Assembly (NCBI GenBank): GCA_016743235.1
Contig: VRZD01000011.1
Location: 62,001-126,000, forward strand
DNA from: Pantanalinema sp. GBBB05
GTDB taxonomy: Bacteria; Cyanobacteriota; Cyanobacteriia; Leptolyngbyales; Leptolyngbyaceae
DNA length: 64,000 bases
Direction: 5' to 3'
Position 1 is the first letter of the stretch. The number at the start of each line of letters is the position of its first letter. This document shows positions 38,501-47,975 of this stretch, piece by piece. The notes under the pieces are model-generated. The model did no database searches, had not been told where the DNA came from, and saw only the letters and a list, made by a program, of their open reading frames with translations. Both the position numbers and the translations under genes were made by a program.

Positions 38501-40747
38501 TTACAGATGGGCTTGTAGACCGAGAGAGGAATCTTCCTGCCTATAAGCGGACCACATTTGGCAATATGCCGCTTCCATGTCCCGGGTAAATTGCTCTGCC
38601 TTCCAGAGGGGAGCCGTTTGCCGCGATCGCCACAATTTCCACGCCACCTGCTGCCGGAGCGCAGGTTCGGTACCAAACCGCACACCCCATTCCACATATT
38701 CAGCCATACTCCAAGCAATGCCTTCCTCAATCCCCGCATTCAGCATCATGGTGTAGCTATTGCGACTGGAAAAGTGTTCACCGACCCGAGTCACCAGAGG
38801 AATACCCATCCACAAGGTTTCTAAGGTGGTTGTCGCACCGTTATAAGGGTATGTATCCAACACGACATCCGCGATCGCCAGGTTAGCCCGATGCACCATT
38901 TCTAACCGCACATCTGGTAAGAACCGGAAGCGACTAGGATCAACGCCTTCTTCCTGCGCCATCTGGGAAAAATACGTCTGAATGGATTGCTCGCCGGTCA
39001 GCCCTTTGACTAAAAAGTAGCTATTGGGCACGGCTTTAATGATCTGAAGCTGCGCTCGCACCATATCAGGATGCCGCTTGTAGGAACTTTGACCACTCCA
39101 GTAGACGATCGCATCTTCAGGAATCTCTAACTGCTCGCGGCGGAGAGTTGGCACACCAACTTCGAAGCCATCCACTGCAATATAGGTTTGGGGCAGTCGC
39201 CAAATCTTTTCGGAGTAATGCGCATCTGCCCAATCCGGAACGACATAAGAGTCGGCAATAAAGTAATCAACGGCAGGAATCCCTGATGCATCCCAGCCCA
39301 GCCAGGTTACTTGGATCGGAGCCGGTTTGAGCGCCAATACTTCACAGCCAATATCGGCAGTGATACTGTCCAGATCAATCAAAATATCAATTTCATCCGC
39401 AAAAATGCGATCGGCAATTTCGCCACTATCTCGCTTAAACGTGCGGACCTGATCGACTTGGTCGAAGAACCATTGTTGCAAATCATCATTGGCATGAGGT
39501 TGATAATTCCAGAAGTAGCCATAAATTTGGAACTGCTGGCGATCGTGATACTGAAATAGCCAGCGACATAGCCAACCGACCGAATGTCGTTTCAGACAAT
39601 GGGATACATAGCCAATGCGTAATGGGCGAGCCGGATCGCGCGTGGTTCGGCGTTGGGCAATGCCTTGACGATAGCGTTCTGCCCGTTCCTGCATGTAAAC
39701 CAAGACACTGGATTGGCACAGTTGAAATACTCGGTTTTGGCTCAGGCGGTTTCTTGCCAGATCATCCCGAATATAGGGTTGAAAGAAGGTAGAGGTTGCC
39801 AGCCGAAATACTGTACTTTGATCCAACGGTTCGGTCTGGGCGGTAGCCAGTTCGGCAATCAGGGTTTGCTGGTGGTCAAAGATGGGAAAAATTTCCTGCC
39901 AGTATCCGCCCGCCCGCATCAGTGAGCGCATCAGTAAAAATGCGGCAAATACCTGATCCGGTAATGCCCGAACCATCATGCAGAGTTGGCGGGCAGTTTC
40001 GATCGCAGGCTGATGTTGATCGGCATTTTGATAGAAGTAGCAGAGGTGCTGCATTAAATCCAAGTTATTCGGATAAATTTGCAAACACAGCTGGGCATAG
40101 CGTACCGACTGAAGAGGTTTGCCCATCGTATGAGCCACATCGATCGCGGTATCCATCAATAACCGCACATATTCGAATGGTTCTGACATGCGCGGCAAAC
40201 AGGCGGCTGCCACATCCGCCACGATCGGTTCTACAGGCATCAAGCCCATTAAGCGTTGCAAGACCTGAAGCAGAAAGGCGGGATCTGCTGGTTGCTCCGA
40301 CTCTAACGCGGCGACCAGCTCCAATTCAGCCACCGCTTCCGGGGTCAGAGTATGCAGTTCGCAGCCCAGATTGACCAAATGCAGCAAGTTAGTTAGTTCA
40401 CTGGGGTAGAGTTCCCGTATGTATTGACGGATGACCCAAGCGATCGCCCATGCCTGTAGTGTCTCTTGGCGATCCGCCTCTGTTTGCAAGACATCGACTA
40501 ACTCGATTGTCCATTGTTCAATCTGGTCGGCTTCCCCCTCTACCATTGCTAACATCCAGGTAGCTTGGGCTTCAGCCTCTTCGCCCTGTAGTAATAAGGC
40601 GAGTCCTAAGTACCAATAAGAGAGTTTTACGGCGGGTTCTGCCTCAATCAGTTGTTGATAGAGCCAGACGGCTTGCTGGTAGTCTCCGGCAATCAACTGC
40701 TGAAATGCTTGTTGTTGAGTGATTAAATTCACGGCAGCGCCCTTCAT
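38501..40747 (-). CDS. TPR / O-GlcNAc transferase-like (SPINDLY-type, GT41)
   Basis: 748 residues. The N-terminal ~360 are helical TPR-like repeats (QAFQQLIAGDYQQAVWLYQQ; SYWYLGLALLLQGEEAEAQ). The C-terminal ~380 form the GT41 domain: LRIGYVSHCLKRHSVGWL near 373-390, IDILIDLDSITADIG, IQVTWLGWDASGIPAVDYFI near 480-499, and DVVLDTYPYNGATTTLETLW near 633-652. It should move a sugar from a nucleotide sugar to protein serine/threonine; the bacterial substrates are unknown. Monocistronic. Confidence 0.9.
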   Translation of the reverse strand: MKGAAVNLITQQQAFQQLIAGDYQQAVWLYQQLIEAEPAVKLSYWYLGLALLLQGEEAEAQATWMLAMVEGEADQIEQWTIELVDVLQTEADRQETLQAWAIAWVIRQYIRELYPSELTNLLHLVNLGCELHTLTPEAVAELELVAALESEQPADPAFLLQVLQRLMGLMPVEPIVADVAAACLPRMSEPFEYVRLLMDTAIDVAHTMGKPLQSVRYAQLCLQIYPNNLDLMQHLCYFYQNADQHQPAIETARQLCMMVRALPDQVFAAFLLMRSLMRAGGYWQEIFPIFDHQQTLIAELATAQTEPLDQSTVFRLATSTFFQPYIRDDLARNRLSQNRVFQLCQSSVLVYMQERAERYRQGIAQRRTTRDPARPLRIGYVSHCLKRHSVGWLCRWLFQYHDRQQFQIYGYFWNYQPHANDDLQQWFFDQVDQVRTFKRDSGEIADRIFADEIDILIDLDSITADIGCEVLALKPAPIQVTWLGWDASGIPAVDYFIADSYVVPDWADAHYSEKIWRLPQTYIAVDGFEVGVPTLRREQLEIPEDAIVYWSGQSSYKRHPDMVRAQLQIIKAVPNSYFLVKGLTGEQSIQTYFSQMAQEEGVDPSRFRFLPDVRLEMVHRANLAIADVVLDTYPYNGATTTLETLWMGIPLVTRVGEHFSSRNSYTMMLNAGIEEGIAWSMAEYVEWGVRFGTEPALRQQVAWKLWRSRQTAPLWKAEQFTRDMEAAYCQMWSAYRQEDSSLGLQAHL

Positions 40748-41074
40748 CGTACGGAAGCCATTGTACTCTCGGCTTTAGTATGCCCGGATGGCGATCGCGA
40801 GTTTCAGGACAAGGGATGTTACGGATCAAATTCCCCAGTTGTATCCGTAGGGGAATCATTGAAACGACCTGATCAGCAATTTATCTCAATGATTAATTCA
40901 AGGATTGATCACGCTAACCACTGAATAGTGATCTCAATCACTTTTTTAGCTTTAATTAATCTTTTAGCACCGATTTCTGGTTAAGAGTTTCTGCGGAAAA
41001 CAAATGTTTGAAGAATGATTTATATCTGTAATTTAGGCCACCCATCAATAAGTTGAATCACCGATAATGTAAAC
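40748..41074. other. Intergenic stretch, no gene seen
   Basis: 327 AT-rich bp between the divergent GT41 gene and the 41075 gene. Apart from promoter-like AT tracts I see no repeat, hairpin or frame. Confidence 0.5.
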
Positions 41075-41653
41075 ATGACGGTCATCGATCCATGGGTGAT
41101 ATGGCTGATCATGGGGAATGCTATGAAGCCAATTAATTCTGCTCTACCACTTCAGCAGTTAGGAACAGGTCAATTATTATGTATTGTGCCTAATTTCCAG
41201 GTTGGATTGATTTTGCAACAACCGCATTACGCAGAATTTGTTGGGGTTGGCGCGATCGTGGGCGGCAGTTTTGATATTAAATGTAAGTCTATTTATGCGA
41301 TCGGGAATGTTGATTTTTCCGTCCCAACTACCTATCGGGAACGGCAACGGGGATTTCAGCTGCGGATGAACTACATGAAACAGCAACAAGCTATTACATC
41401 AATCCCTTCTCCGTTAAAGCGGGCTTGTTTGATGGTGCAACAGTTATGTGGATGGATTGGCACCACGGAAGCTCGTCAAATTCCTAACGATCTGGTGGCT
41501 CAATTAGTCGGAGTATTGCCCAGAACTGTAGAAAATGCCTGGCAATGCTATCAACGGGGCGATCGCGTTACCGCTAATCTAGCGGTTTATTGCCCACTGC
41601 CTGAGCCTCAAGCACCTTATCACCCAGCTAAAAAGCGAACGGCATTAATGTAG
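41075..41653 (+). CDS. Possible degenerate Crp-like protein with C-terminal HTH
   Basis: 192 residues; ATG at 41123 (MKPINSALPLQQL) is an alternative start. The first ~110 residues form a beta-rich segment (LGTGQLLCIVPNFQVGLIL...VDFSVPTT). From about 110 the pattern RACLMVQQLCGWIGT, then ARQIPNDLVAQLVGVLPRTVENAW, resembles the winged HTH of the Crp/Fnr family (LA..LG..R.TV). The N-terminus lacks a clear cNMP-binding consensus. A transcription factor is inferred, not certain. Confidence 0.6.
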   Translation: MTVIDPWVIWLIMGNAMKPINSALPLQQLGTGQLLCIVPNFQVGLILQQPHYAEFVGVGAIVGGSFDIKCKSIYAIGNVDFSVPTTYRERQRGFQLRMNYMKQQQAITSIPSPLKRACLMVQQLCGWIGTTEARQIPNDLVAQLVGVLPRTVENAWQCYQRGDRVTANLAVYCPLPEPQAPYHPAKKRTALM

Positions 41654-41777
41654 GCATAGGCAGAGTCAGGGTTGGTTCATATTCATAGTGATGCAACAAT
41701 CACTCCGCCCCGCTAAAGACATCGGATGACTCAAGTTGAGTGAGCTAATCAAGGGGCGACGGATAGGCAACTATTCC

Positions 41778-42326
41778 CTACAACGAAGCGCCCACCGGGG
41801 GAGTATGCGATCGTCGTGTGATCAATTGTCCCAGCGATAGCGACAGTTTTAGTGCCAAAGGTTTAGCGCAGTAGCCGCTAGCCGCAGGCTGTAGTGCCAA
41901 AAACTTGACATGCCAGGTGGCTGGACGAATCGTCCACGCATTGGGAATTCCATCATTGGCATAACTCGGACAGATGGTTTGCGGGAAATAGTCAACCCCG
42001 ATCGCGTCAAACTGAGCCTTGAGCTGTGCCATCTGTTTGAGGAGGATTCTCCAGTCATATTCAGGTTTGGCATTGAGTAGCGTTTCGTCTGCAATCAGAG
42101 TGGCACCCAATAACCAGACTAACCGCGCACAGATGTCTTCTAAGCGGAGGCGATCGCCCCGCAGTAGCATTGCTTCTTCAGGTAACAGGATGCCATTTGC
42201 CGGAGGAACCCAAAGCTCGAAACACGTATAAGCATCGATAGGAATCGTCGCGAGCTTTAAATTGAATAGGGTTCCTAATGGGTTAGGAGCAACCGCCAGT
42301 TCATCGGCAATGAAGGTGTCAATCAT
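41778..42326 (-). CDS. Hypothetical protein
   Basis: 182 residues, soluble. Trp/Tyr/Pro-rich: CFELWVPPANGILLPEEAMLLRG, ARLVWLLGATLIADETLLN, AWTIRPATWHVKFLALQP. No domain recognised. Monocistronic and convergent with the 41075 gene. Confidence 0.55.
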   Translation of the reverse strand: MIDTFIADELAVAPNPLGTLFNLKLATIPIDAYTCFELWVPPANGILLPEEAMLLRGDRLRLEDICARLVWLLGATLIADETLLNAKPEYDWRILLKQMAQLKAQFDAIGVDYFPQTICPSYANDGIPNAWTIRPATWHVKFLALQPAASGYCAKPLALKLSLSLGQLITRRSHTPPVGASL

Positions 42327-42691
42327 TAGCTAGAAAAATGGCAAAGGGCTTCGACACGGTTCAGGCAGGGAACTCAAAAACACCCATGAGCAGATCAGGC
42401 GTCTACTCACTATTCGATCATTAGCACAGCAGGTCAGGATGAATAGAGATCAGGGTATTATCAATTTTCTTGGGTAGGAATTCATCTTTCCTTAGGATGG
42501 CTTTTCTAAGTCTAGATTTCGTTCAGTATTTATAAGGACATCGTAAAGCAACGATGAAGTTTTTTATTACAAAAGTAGAAAATAGCTGGCGTCATTAGGC
42601 TCGATCGATGAGCGCAGACGACTGGCAGCGCAGTCTAATAAGATGGGAAAAGACTGACCACCGTTTATTGCATCCAAATACAGCAGTAACT
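42327..42691. other. Intergenic stretch
   Basis: 365 bp. The DUF4346 reading frame is open back to 42608, but the domain begins near 42700, so this part is probably promoter and leader. Nothing else seen. Confidence 0.4.
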
Positions 42692-43075
42692 ATGAACCAC
42701 ACTATTGCAGACACCACTGCAATTGACCAACAGCTATCCAATCGGCATATTGATCTCGACCCCGGTGGCTATTTTGTCATCTACATCAACCGGGAGGAAC
42801 AACAGATCCAAGCCAAGCACTACAGTAATGTAATTAACGAGCAGGGAGTAGCTTGTGACCCCGATACGGGTAAGCCACTCCCCTGTAACGGTCAGTTGCA
42901 ACGGCTCCCCACCCAGATCTATAGCGGCAGAACAGCAAAAGAGATCTGTGTCCAGCTATTTGAGCACACTCAACCTTGCCCAGTGACGATGCTGGATCAT
43001 GCGGCCTACTTGGGGCGCGAATTTCAGCGGGCGGAAGCCGCCTTGTTACAGGGGCAGGACTATATTCAGGACTAA
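42692..43075 (+). CDS. DUF4346 domain protein
   Basis: 127 residues from ATG at 42692 (MNHTIADTTAID); an in-frame ATG at 42608 would add 28 residues without domain similarity. DUF4346 pattern: HIDLDPGGYFVIYINREEQ near 20-38, GVACDPDTGKPLPCNG, TAKEICVQLFEHTQPC near 87-102, and the terminal DHAAYLGREFQRAEAALLQG then YIQD. Function unknown; relatives in methanogens are fused to methyltransferase subunits. Confidence 0.85.
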   Translation: MNHTIADTTAIDQQLSNRHIDLDPGGYFVIYINREEQQIQAKHYSNVINEQGVACDPDTGKPLPCNGQLQRLPTQIYSGRTAKEICVQLFEHTQPCPVTMLDHAAYLGREFQRAEAALLQGQDYIQD

Positions 43076-43137
43076 GCCGTTGATTCCCGCTAGGGAACTA
43101 TATCTAATGGGCAACTCACTTCTGCCCCTCAACCCTA

Positions 43138-43159
43138 CCCTTCTCCCCAGGGAGAAGGG
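43138..43159. terminator. Short GC hairpin between convergent genes
   Basis: CCCTTCTCCC and GGGAGAAGGG pair perfectly with a 2-base loop. This kind of CCCTTCTCC/GGAGAAGGG element is also a common cyanobacterial intergenic repeat, so repeat versus terminator is not settled. Confidence 0.45.
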
Positions 43160-43214
43160 CGCTTGAGCGGGTTGTAATGATCTGGTCAGTGGCAAAGGCT
43201 CGATCGCTCTCAAC

Positions 43215-43925
43215 CTACCGAACGTACCAGTAATACGTCACCATCGGGACGATTGTGGCAACGGCCAAAATCCCGATCACCCAGACGGTGGCGTTGCTGG
43301 ACTTGGTTTCTTCGGGTGTGGCAAACGTGCCTTCTACCTGCACATTATCTTTAACGACGGGCGGACCCGGATCAGGATTACCAGACAACACCGCGACTAA
43401 GCGATCCGTCGCATCGGTGAATGCCTGATTATATTTATTGCCTTCCTTGAGCGGGACTAAGACGGTTTCATGGGCAACGCTCTCCGCGATCGCATCCGAC
43501 ATCACCGATTTCACCTGTGACCCAGTTCGAATCCCTGTGTTGTCAGTGACATTATCAATCACCAGCAATACCTGATTGGCTTGGGCCTCTGGAGTCGGAA
43601 ACCACTTCTCAAATAGTTGGTCAGCAAAGCTTTGAGCGGTTTCATCATAATCCAAGCGGTGAATGCTAACGATCCGAACTTCGTAGCCTGTTTGTTGGGC
43701 TAACTGCTTCAGCTCTGAGCTAATGTTGCCTTCACTAATTCGGCTGAGAATCTCGGCTTTATCGAGTACCCAGGTATCAGCCGCCAGGGGAGGAATCTCA
43801 TAGACACCCGTTGCATAAGCCGGTGTCGCCAACAGACCGATCGCTAGCAGCATGACGGTAATTGATAATACTAAATGTCGAAATGCTGCCTTCCAGGGAG
43901 TCAGTAGGTTCAAAAGCTGTCTCAT
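43215..43925 (-). CDS. psb32: Photosystem II repair protein Psb32 (TPM domain)
   Basis: Thylakoid-lumen protein that helps photosystem II recover from photoinhibition. 236 residues: signal/anchor at ~20-38 with cleavage after AYA, a TPM domain (TWVLDKAEILSRI, SSELKQLAQQTGYEVRIVSI, LVIDNVTDNTGIRTGS), and one C-terminal helix (VWVIGILAVATIVPMVTYYW). The length and topology match cyanobacterial Psb32. Monocistronic. Confidence 0.9.
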   Translation of the reverse strand: MRQLLNLLTPWKAAFRHLVLSITVMLLAIGLLATPAYATGVYEIPPLAADTWVLDKAEILSRISEGNISSELKQLAQQTGYEVRIVSIHRLDYDETAQSFADQLFEKWFPTPEAQANQVLLVIDNVTDNTGIRTGSQVKSVMSDAIAESVAHETVLVPLKEGNKYNQAFTDATDRLVAVLSGNPDPGPPVVKDNVQVEGTFATPEETKSSNATVWVIGILAVATIVPMVTYYWYVR

Positions 43926-44163
43926 AAGTGTTGCTTTGCGGACATATCTTTTGAGAATACTATGCTCCTGCGGATCATTTCATCCTGTTCTAAGCAGATT
44001 CCCTCTCTAGCAAGGATTAGTCCGCATAGGGGTGATCCCCAATCAGGGGATTGTCACTCCGGTTATATCGCAGTTTGCCGCTCGCAGTCCAATGACAGTC
44101 AGCTGTAATTAATGGGCAACGCTCACCCTGCCGATGTCGTCAACCACAATTTAAAGGTGATTG

Positions 44164-44368
44164 CGGATCATACGGAATGTCGTGAGCGACAACTCGAATG
44201 TCATGGGTCACGATCGCATTGGGGCAGCGGATCATACGGAATCCCGCGATCGCAATCGAGCTGTCGCGCCCAACCATTGAATTGCCGTCGCAGATCATCC
44301 GGAATGCCTCGATCGCAATCGAGCTGTCGCGTCCAACCATTGAATTGCCATGACAGATTATGCAGGGT
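44164..44368. repeat. 63-64-bp tandem repeat, about three units
   Basis: Units start at 44164, 44228 and 44291 (CGGATCATACGGAAT or a close variant), with a decayed fourth start at 44354. Units 2 and 3 agree over most of their length and carry CGATCGCAATCGAGCTGTCG and CCAACCATTGAATTGCC; unit 1 is more divergent. The 63-bp period is a multiple of three, so both strands show short repetitive frames (21-residue repeats), most likely by chance. No gene is recognised in 43926-44471. Confidence 0.7.
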
Positions 44369-44471
44369 GCCATGTTGGTAGTTCCCTGGATGCCAGCAGC
44401 AGCAAAACCTGTCCGCCCGAGCCGCGAATTCAGGCCGCTACTACCCTGGCTTGGTTGGACAACACCTGGGT

Positions 44472-44813
44472 TTAGTCCAGCAGCAGGTCAAATTCCGATC
44501 GCAGCGCTTCGAAGGTCGATAACCGCGATACTAAGAGATTCTGCGCCCCGGCATCATCCAGACGTTTTCTCCAATGGTGAACGCTATCGGTATTTCGCAT
44601 CCAGAAGTCGATCACAGTTTGAATCGCCTGATCTAAATGCCAGCCCGAATGCGGTGGGACAGTTTCCACCGACTGAATTAGCGCATCTAGCGTACAACGA
44701 TAGGCACCCAAATAATTCACGGCTTGACGAGGCGGGTGGTGCAGCAGGGTTTGTTGATGATTGAAAAACTCCAACACCGGAGCTACACCGAGAATTTCAA
44801 ATGTATATGCCAT
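44472..44813 (-). CDS. Small conserved-looking cyanobacterial protein
   Basis: 113 residues, soluble, helical: LEFFNHQQTLLHHPPRQAVN, YRCTLDALIQSVETVPPHSGW, LDQAIQTVIDFWMRNTDSVH. No named domain. GGAGG lies 7 bp before the ATG. Divergent from the kinase gene across 106 bp. Confidence 0.65.
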   Translation of the reverse strand: MAYTFEILGVAPVLEFFNHQQTLLHHPPRQAVNYLGAYRCTLDALIQSVETVPPHSGWHLDQAIQTVIDFWMRNTDSVHHWRKRLDDAGAQNLLVSRLSTFEALRSEFDLLLD

Positions 44814-44919
44814 ACAAAATCCTCCAACTCAATGCCAATCGCCTATTGAGCATTGAATTTTAGTCAGCCATGATGGAAGATGCACAGGGTTTGTAACACA
44901 CTTTTAAGCACTCATCCAC

Positions 44920-46203
44920 ATGGACTGCTATCTGGGGATTGACTTTGGCACATCAGGCGCACGGGCGATCGTGATTGATGCCGAAACTCATGTCTGCGCT
45001 CAAGTCAGCCAACGGTTTACAGACAGTCAGACTCAAGATCAAGCCACCACTTGGCGAAGCCTATTGTTCACTTTAATTCAGCAACTTCCAGAACGGGTTC
45101 GGGGCAGGCTGCGAGCAATCGCGATCAATGGCACATCCTCTACAGTGCTGCTGTGTGATAGCGCGGGTCAGCCGTTAACAGCACCATTGCTATATAACGA
45201 TGCGATCGGGGCAGCGGAATTAGCCACCTTACAGGAACTATTTGCCACTCAACCGGATGCCCCTTGCCAGAGTAATGTCTGCAATGCCACGTCTAGCTTG
45301 GTGAAACTATTGTGGTGGCAGCGGCAACCGGTCTATGCCCAAGCAAAATACTTTCTACATCAAGCCGATTGGTTAGCGTTCCTGTTACATGGGCAACTCG
45401 GCATCAGCGACTATCACAATAGCCTCAAACTGGGATATGACGTTCATCGACTCACTTATCCAGACTGGCTAATGGCTCTGGATGTATCGTCCTTATTACC
45501 CCACGTTTTACCACCGGGAACGCCAGTCGGCACGATTCAACCCATGATCGCGGCAGATCTAGGTTTACCCACAGATTGTCAAATTTGCACGGGAACAACC
45601 GATAGTATCGCAGCGTTTCTTGCCAGTGGCGCGACCCAATCCGGGCAAGCGGTCACATCATTAGGCTCTACTTTAGTCCTGAAGTTATTGAGTCACACGG
45701 CAATCGAAAATGCCACCTACGGCATCTATAGTCATCGATTAGGCGATCGTTGGCTGGTAGGGGGAGCCTCAAATACTGGAGGAGCCGTCTTACAGCAGTT
45801 TTTCACCCCACTTGAATTAGCGACCTTGAGTCAGCAGATTCCGGTTGATCAACCAAGTCCGCTCGACTACTATCCTTTGCTACAACCTGGGGAACGCTTT
45901 CCGATTAATGATCCAAATTTATCGCCGCGATTAGAACCACAGCCACGCGATCGCGTGGCATTTCTGCATGGACTATTAGAAAGTATCGGCAGAATTGAAG
46001 CTCAGGGTTATCACTTACTACATACCTTAGGGGCCACACCCTTGACTCAGGTGTATACCGCTGGAGGTGGAGCAAATAACCCTACGTGGACAGTTATTCG
46101 GCAACGGTTATTAGGTGTGCCTGTAGTGTCTTCATTGCAGACAGAAGCGGCTTATGGCACAGCATTATTAGCGCGCAAGACTCAAATTCACTCCAGCCAA
46201 TAA
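44920..46203 (+). CDS. FGGY carbohydrate kinase (D-ribulose kinase-like)
   Basis: 427 residues, shorter than typical FGGY kinases (~500), as in the cyanobacterial/plant ribulose-kinase (XK-1) branch. N-terminal ATP/substrate site LGIDFGTSGARAIVID near 4-19; second-domain motifs CTGTTDSIAAFLASG near 224-238 (catalytic Asp), SLGSTLVLKLLS near 247-258, and the adenosine loop YTAGGGANNPTWT near 380-392. It would phosphorylate D-ribulose or a related ketose to feed the pentose phosphate pathway; specificity is inferred from family. Confidence 0.87.
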   Translation: MDCYLGIDFGTSGARAIVIDAETHVCAQVSQRFTDSQTQDQATTWRSLLFTLIQQLPERVRGRLRAIAINGTSSTVLLCDSAGQPLTAPLLYNDAIGAAELATLQELFATQPDAPCQSNVCNATSSLVKLLWWQRQPVYAQAKYFLHQADWLAFLLHGQLGISDYHNSLKLGYDVHRLTYPDWLMALDVSSLLPHVLPPGTPVGTIQPMIAADLGLPTDCQICTGTTDSIAAFLASGATQSGQAVTSLGSTLVLKLLSHTAIENATYGIYSHRLGDRWLVGGASNTGGAVLQQFFTPLELATLSQQIPVDQPSPLDYYPLLQPGERFPINDPNLSPRLEPQPRDRVAFLHGLLESIGRIEAQGYHLLHTLGATPLTQVYTAGGGANNPTWTVIRQRLLGVPVVSSLQTEAAYGTALLARKTQIHSSQ

Positions 46204-46501
46204 ATTCTTTTTTAAGATTAAAAATCAGTTTCATAATCGCAAGTTCTAGCAAATCGATTCGGCTAGTTTGCGCAAAATTACTACGTTAATGCCTGATTTT
46301 TCTAGGGAACAATAATTGAAATTTCACATCCCGTAGTCACATTTGGCGTCCGGGTTGTCGTGATCAGGTTGATGCTGATTATGGGACAACTTCAGTTTCT
46401 CTGGAGAAACTTTAATTCCTATTGATCGGTTTTTCAGCCGCATTTCATGACCAGGAAATGTTAGCGGTTGCTAATACTAATTATTCGATCTAGGAAGGAA
46501 A

Positions 46502-47953
46502 ATGCCCTCACTCCTACACCAGCTATTGAGTTCAGACCAGTTTGTTCCGCATGGCCATTGTTATTTATGGAAATCCGGATTGGTTATCCTCAATGTCACC
46601 TCAGATGCTGTCATTGGTGCCGCCTATTATTCCATTCCGATGTTGCTTCTGTATATCGTCCATAAACGAGGAGATATTCCGTTTGACTGGGTATTTTTTC
46701 TATTTGCCAGCTTCATTCTTGCCTGTGGTACTGGGCACTTAATGGACATCTGGACCCTCTGGCATCCGACGTATTGGTTATCTGGAACGATTAAAGCCTT
46801 AACCGCTGCCATCTCTTTAGGCACCGGCATAGTGCTGATATCACTCATTCCAAATATCCTGGCAATTCCCAGCCCTAAACAACTCCGATTTGCTTACGAA
46901 CGGTTAGAGCAAGAAGTGCTCGATCGCCGCCAGGCAGAAGCCGAATTACAACGTTCCGAAGCCTTATTGCGCGAGCAAACCCAACAATTAGTTCAAACTT
47001 TAAATGAACTGAAACAGGCTCAAACTCAGTTAATCCACACTGAGAAAATGTCTAGTTTAGGGCAATTAGTCGCTGGGGTTGCTCATGAAATTAATAACCC
47101 AGTCAGTTTTATTTATGGCAATCTCAATCATGTTGGCGCTTACACTCAGGACTTACTGGATCTGATCAAGTTCTATCAACACCATCCGGCTAGTAAAGAT
47201 GCCACTATCCAGCAGTACCAGGAAGAAATTGACTTAGATTTTTTGATTGAAGATTTACCGAAGACCTTATCATCCATGAAACTGGGAACAGAGCGGATTC
47301 GGCAAATTGTCTTGTCTTTACGGAACTTTTCCCGGTTCGATCAAGCTGAGATGAAAGCGGTGGATATTCATGAAGGCATTGATAGTACATTGCTGATTTT
47401 GCAACATCGGTTAAAGGCACAATCCAACCAGCCAGAAATTACCGTGAGCAAAATTTACGGTCAACTGCCATTAGTCGAATGCTATCCCGGGCAACTGAAT
47501 CAAGTTTTAATGAATATTTTGAGTAACGCGATCGATGCGTTAGAGAGTCGCTGGGAACCTAGCTCCACCGTGGCACTTGCGCCGCAATACTCTCAAGTGG
47601 CTGATGCCGCTACACCCGCTACAACAGTCTGGCATCCAGAAATTCGGATTTATACCGAAGTGGTTAATTCACAACACATTGCGATTCGGATTACGGATAA
47701 TGGAACTGGCATTCCTGAGCCAGCCCGATCGCGCTTGTTTGATCCGTTCTTCACCACAAAACCTATTGGTAAAGGGACAGGGCTAGGCTTGTCGATTAGT
47801 TATCAAATTGTTGTCGATAAACATGGCGGCACCCTGGAATGTCATTCCGAATTGGGTCAGGGCACGGAGTTTGTCATCACAATTCCGATTCAAGCCGTCC
47901 GCTCTCCCATCGGCTCCGCGCTTGTCTCGCGATCGATGACTGTCAATTGTTGA
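46502..47953 (+). CDS. Sensor histidine kinase with ethylene-receptor-type membrane domain
   Basis: 483 residues. Three membrane helices (about 27-52, 64-80, 94-122) match the plant ETR1 sensor: D35, Y42 and P46 in SDAVIGAAYYSIP, then C75 and H79 in CGTGHLMDIW. D-to-Cys spacing (40) and Cys-to-His spacing (4) equal those of ETR1 (D25, C65, H69), so the copper/ethylene ligands are all present. A coiled coil (~130-185) leads to HisKA with VAGVAHEINNPVSF (H195) and a full HATPase (N, G1 TDNGTGIPEPA, G2 GKGTGLGLSIS). No GAF, PAS or receiver. AGGAAGG precedes the start. Confidence 0.9.
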   Translation: MPSLLHQLLSSDQFVPHGHCYLWKSGLVILNVTSDAVIGAAYYSIPMLLLYIVHKRGDIPFDWVFFLFASFILACGTGHLMDIWTLWHPTYWLSGTIKALTAAISLGTGIVLISLIPNILAIPSPKQLRFAYERLEQEVLDRRQAEAELQRSEALLREQTQQLVQTLNELKQAQTQLIHTEKMSSLGQLVAGVAHEINNPVSFIYGNLNHVGAYTQDLLDLIKFYQHHPASKDATIQQYQEEIDLDFLIEDLPKTLSSMKLGTERIRQIVLSLRNFSRFDQAEMKAVDIHEGIDSTLLILQHRLKAQSNQPEITVSKIYGQLPLVECYPGQLNQVLMNILSNAIDALESRWEPSSTVALAPQYSQVADAATPATTVWHPEIRIYTEVVNSQHIAIRITDNGTGIPEPARSRLFDPFFTTKPIGKGTGLGLSISYQIVVDKHGGTLECHSELGQGTEFVITIPIQAVRSPIGSALVSRSMTVNC

Positions 47954-47975
47954 CCTTGCTGGAAACGTAACTGTC

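Noticed and set aside
43531..43560. tRNA T-arm-like string GTTCGAATCCC
   Set aside because: It lies inside the psb32 coding sequence and no cloverleaf can be drawn around it.
44164..44368. CRISPR array
   Set aside because: Whole units repeat without distinct repeat/spacer alternation, units diverge along their length, and no cas gene is nearby.
44112..44381. Repetitive ORFs on both strands over the tandem repeat
   Set aside because: The 63-bp period divisible by three explains the repeated peptides; no start signals or family match.
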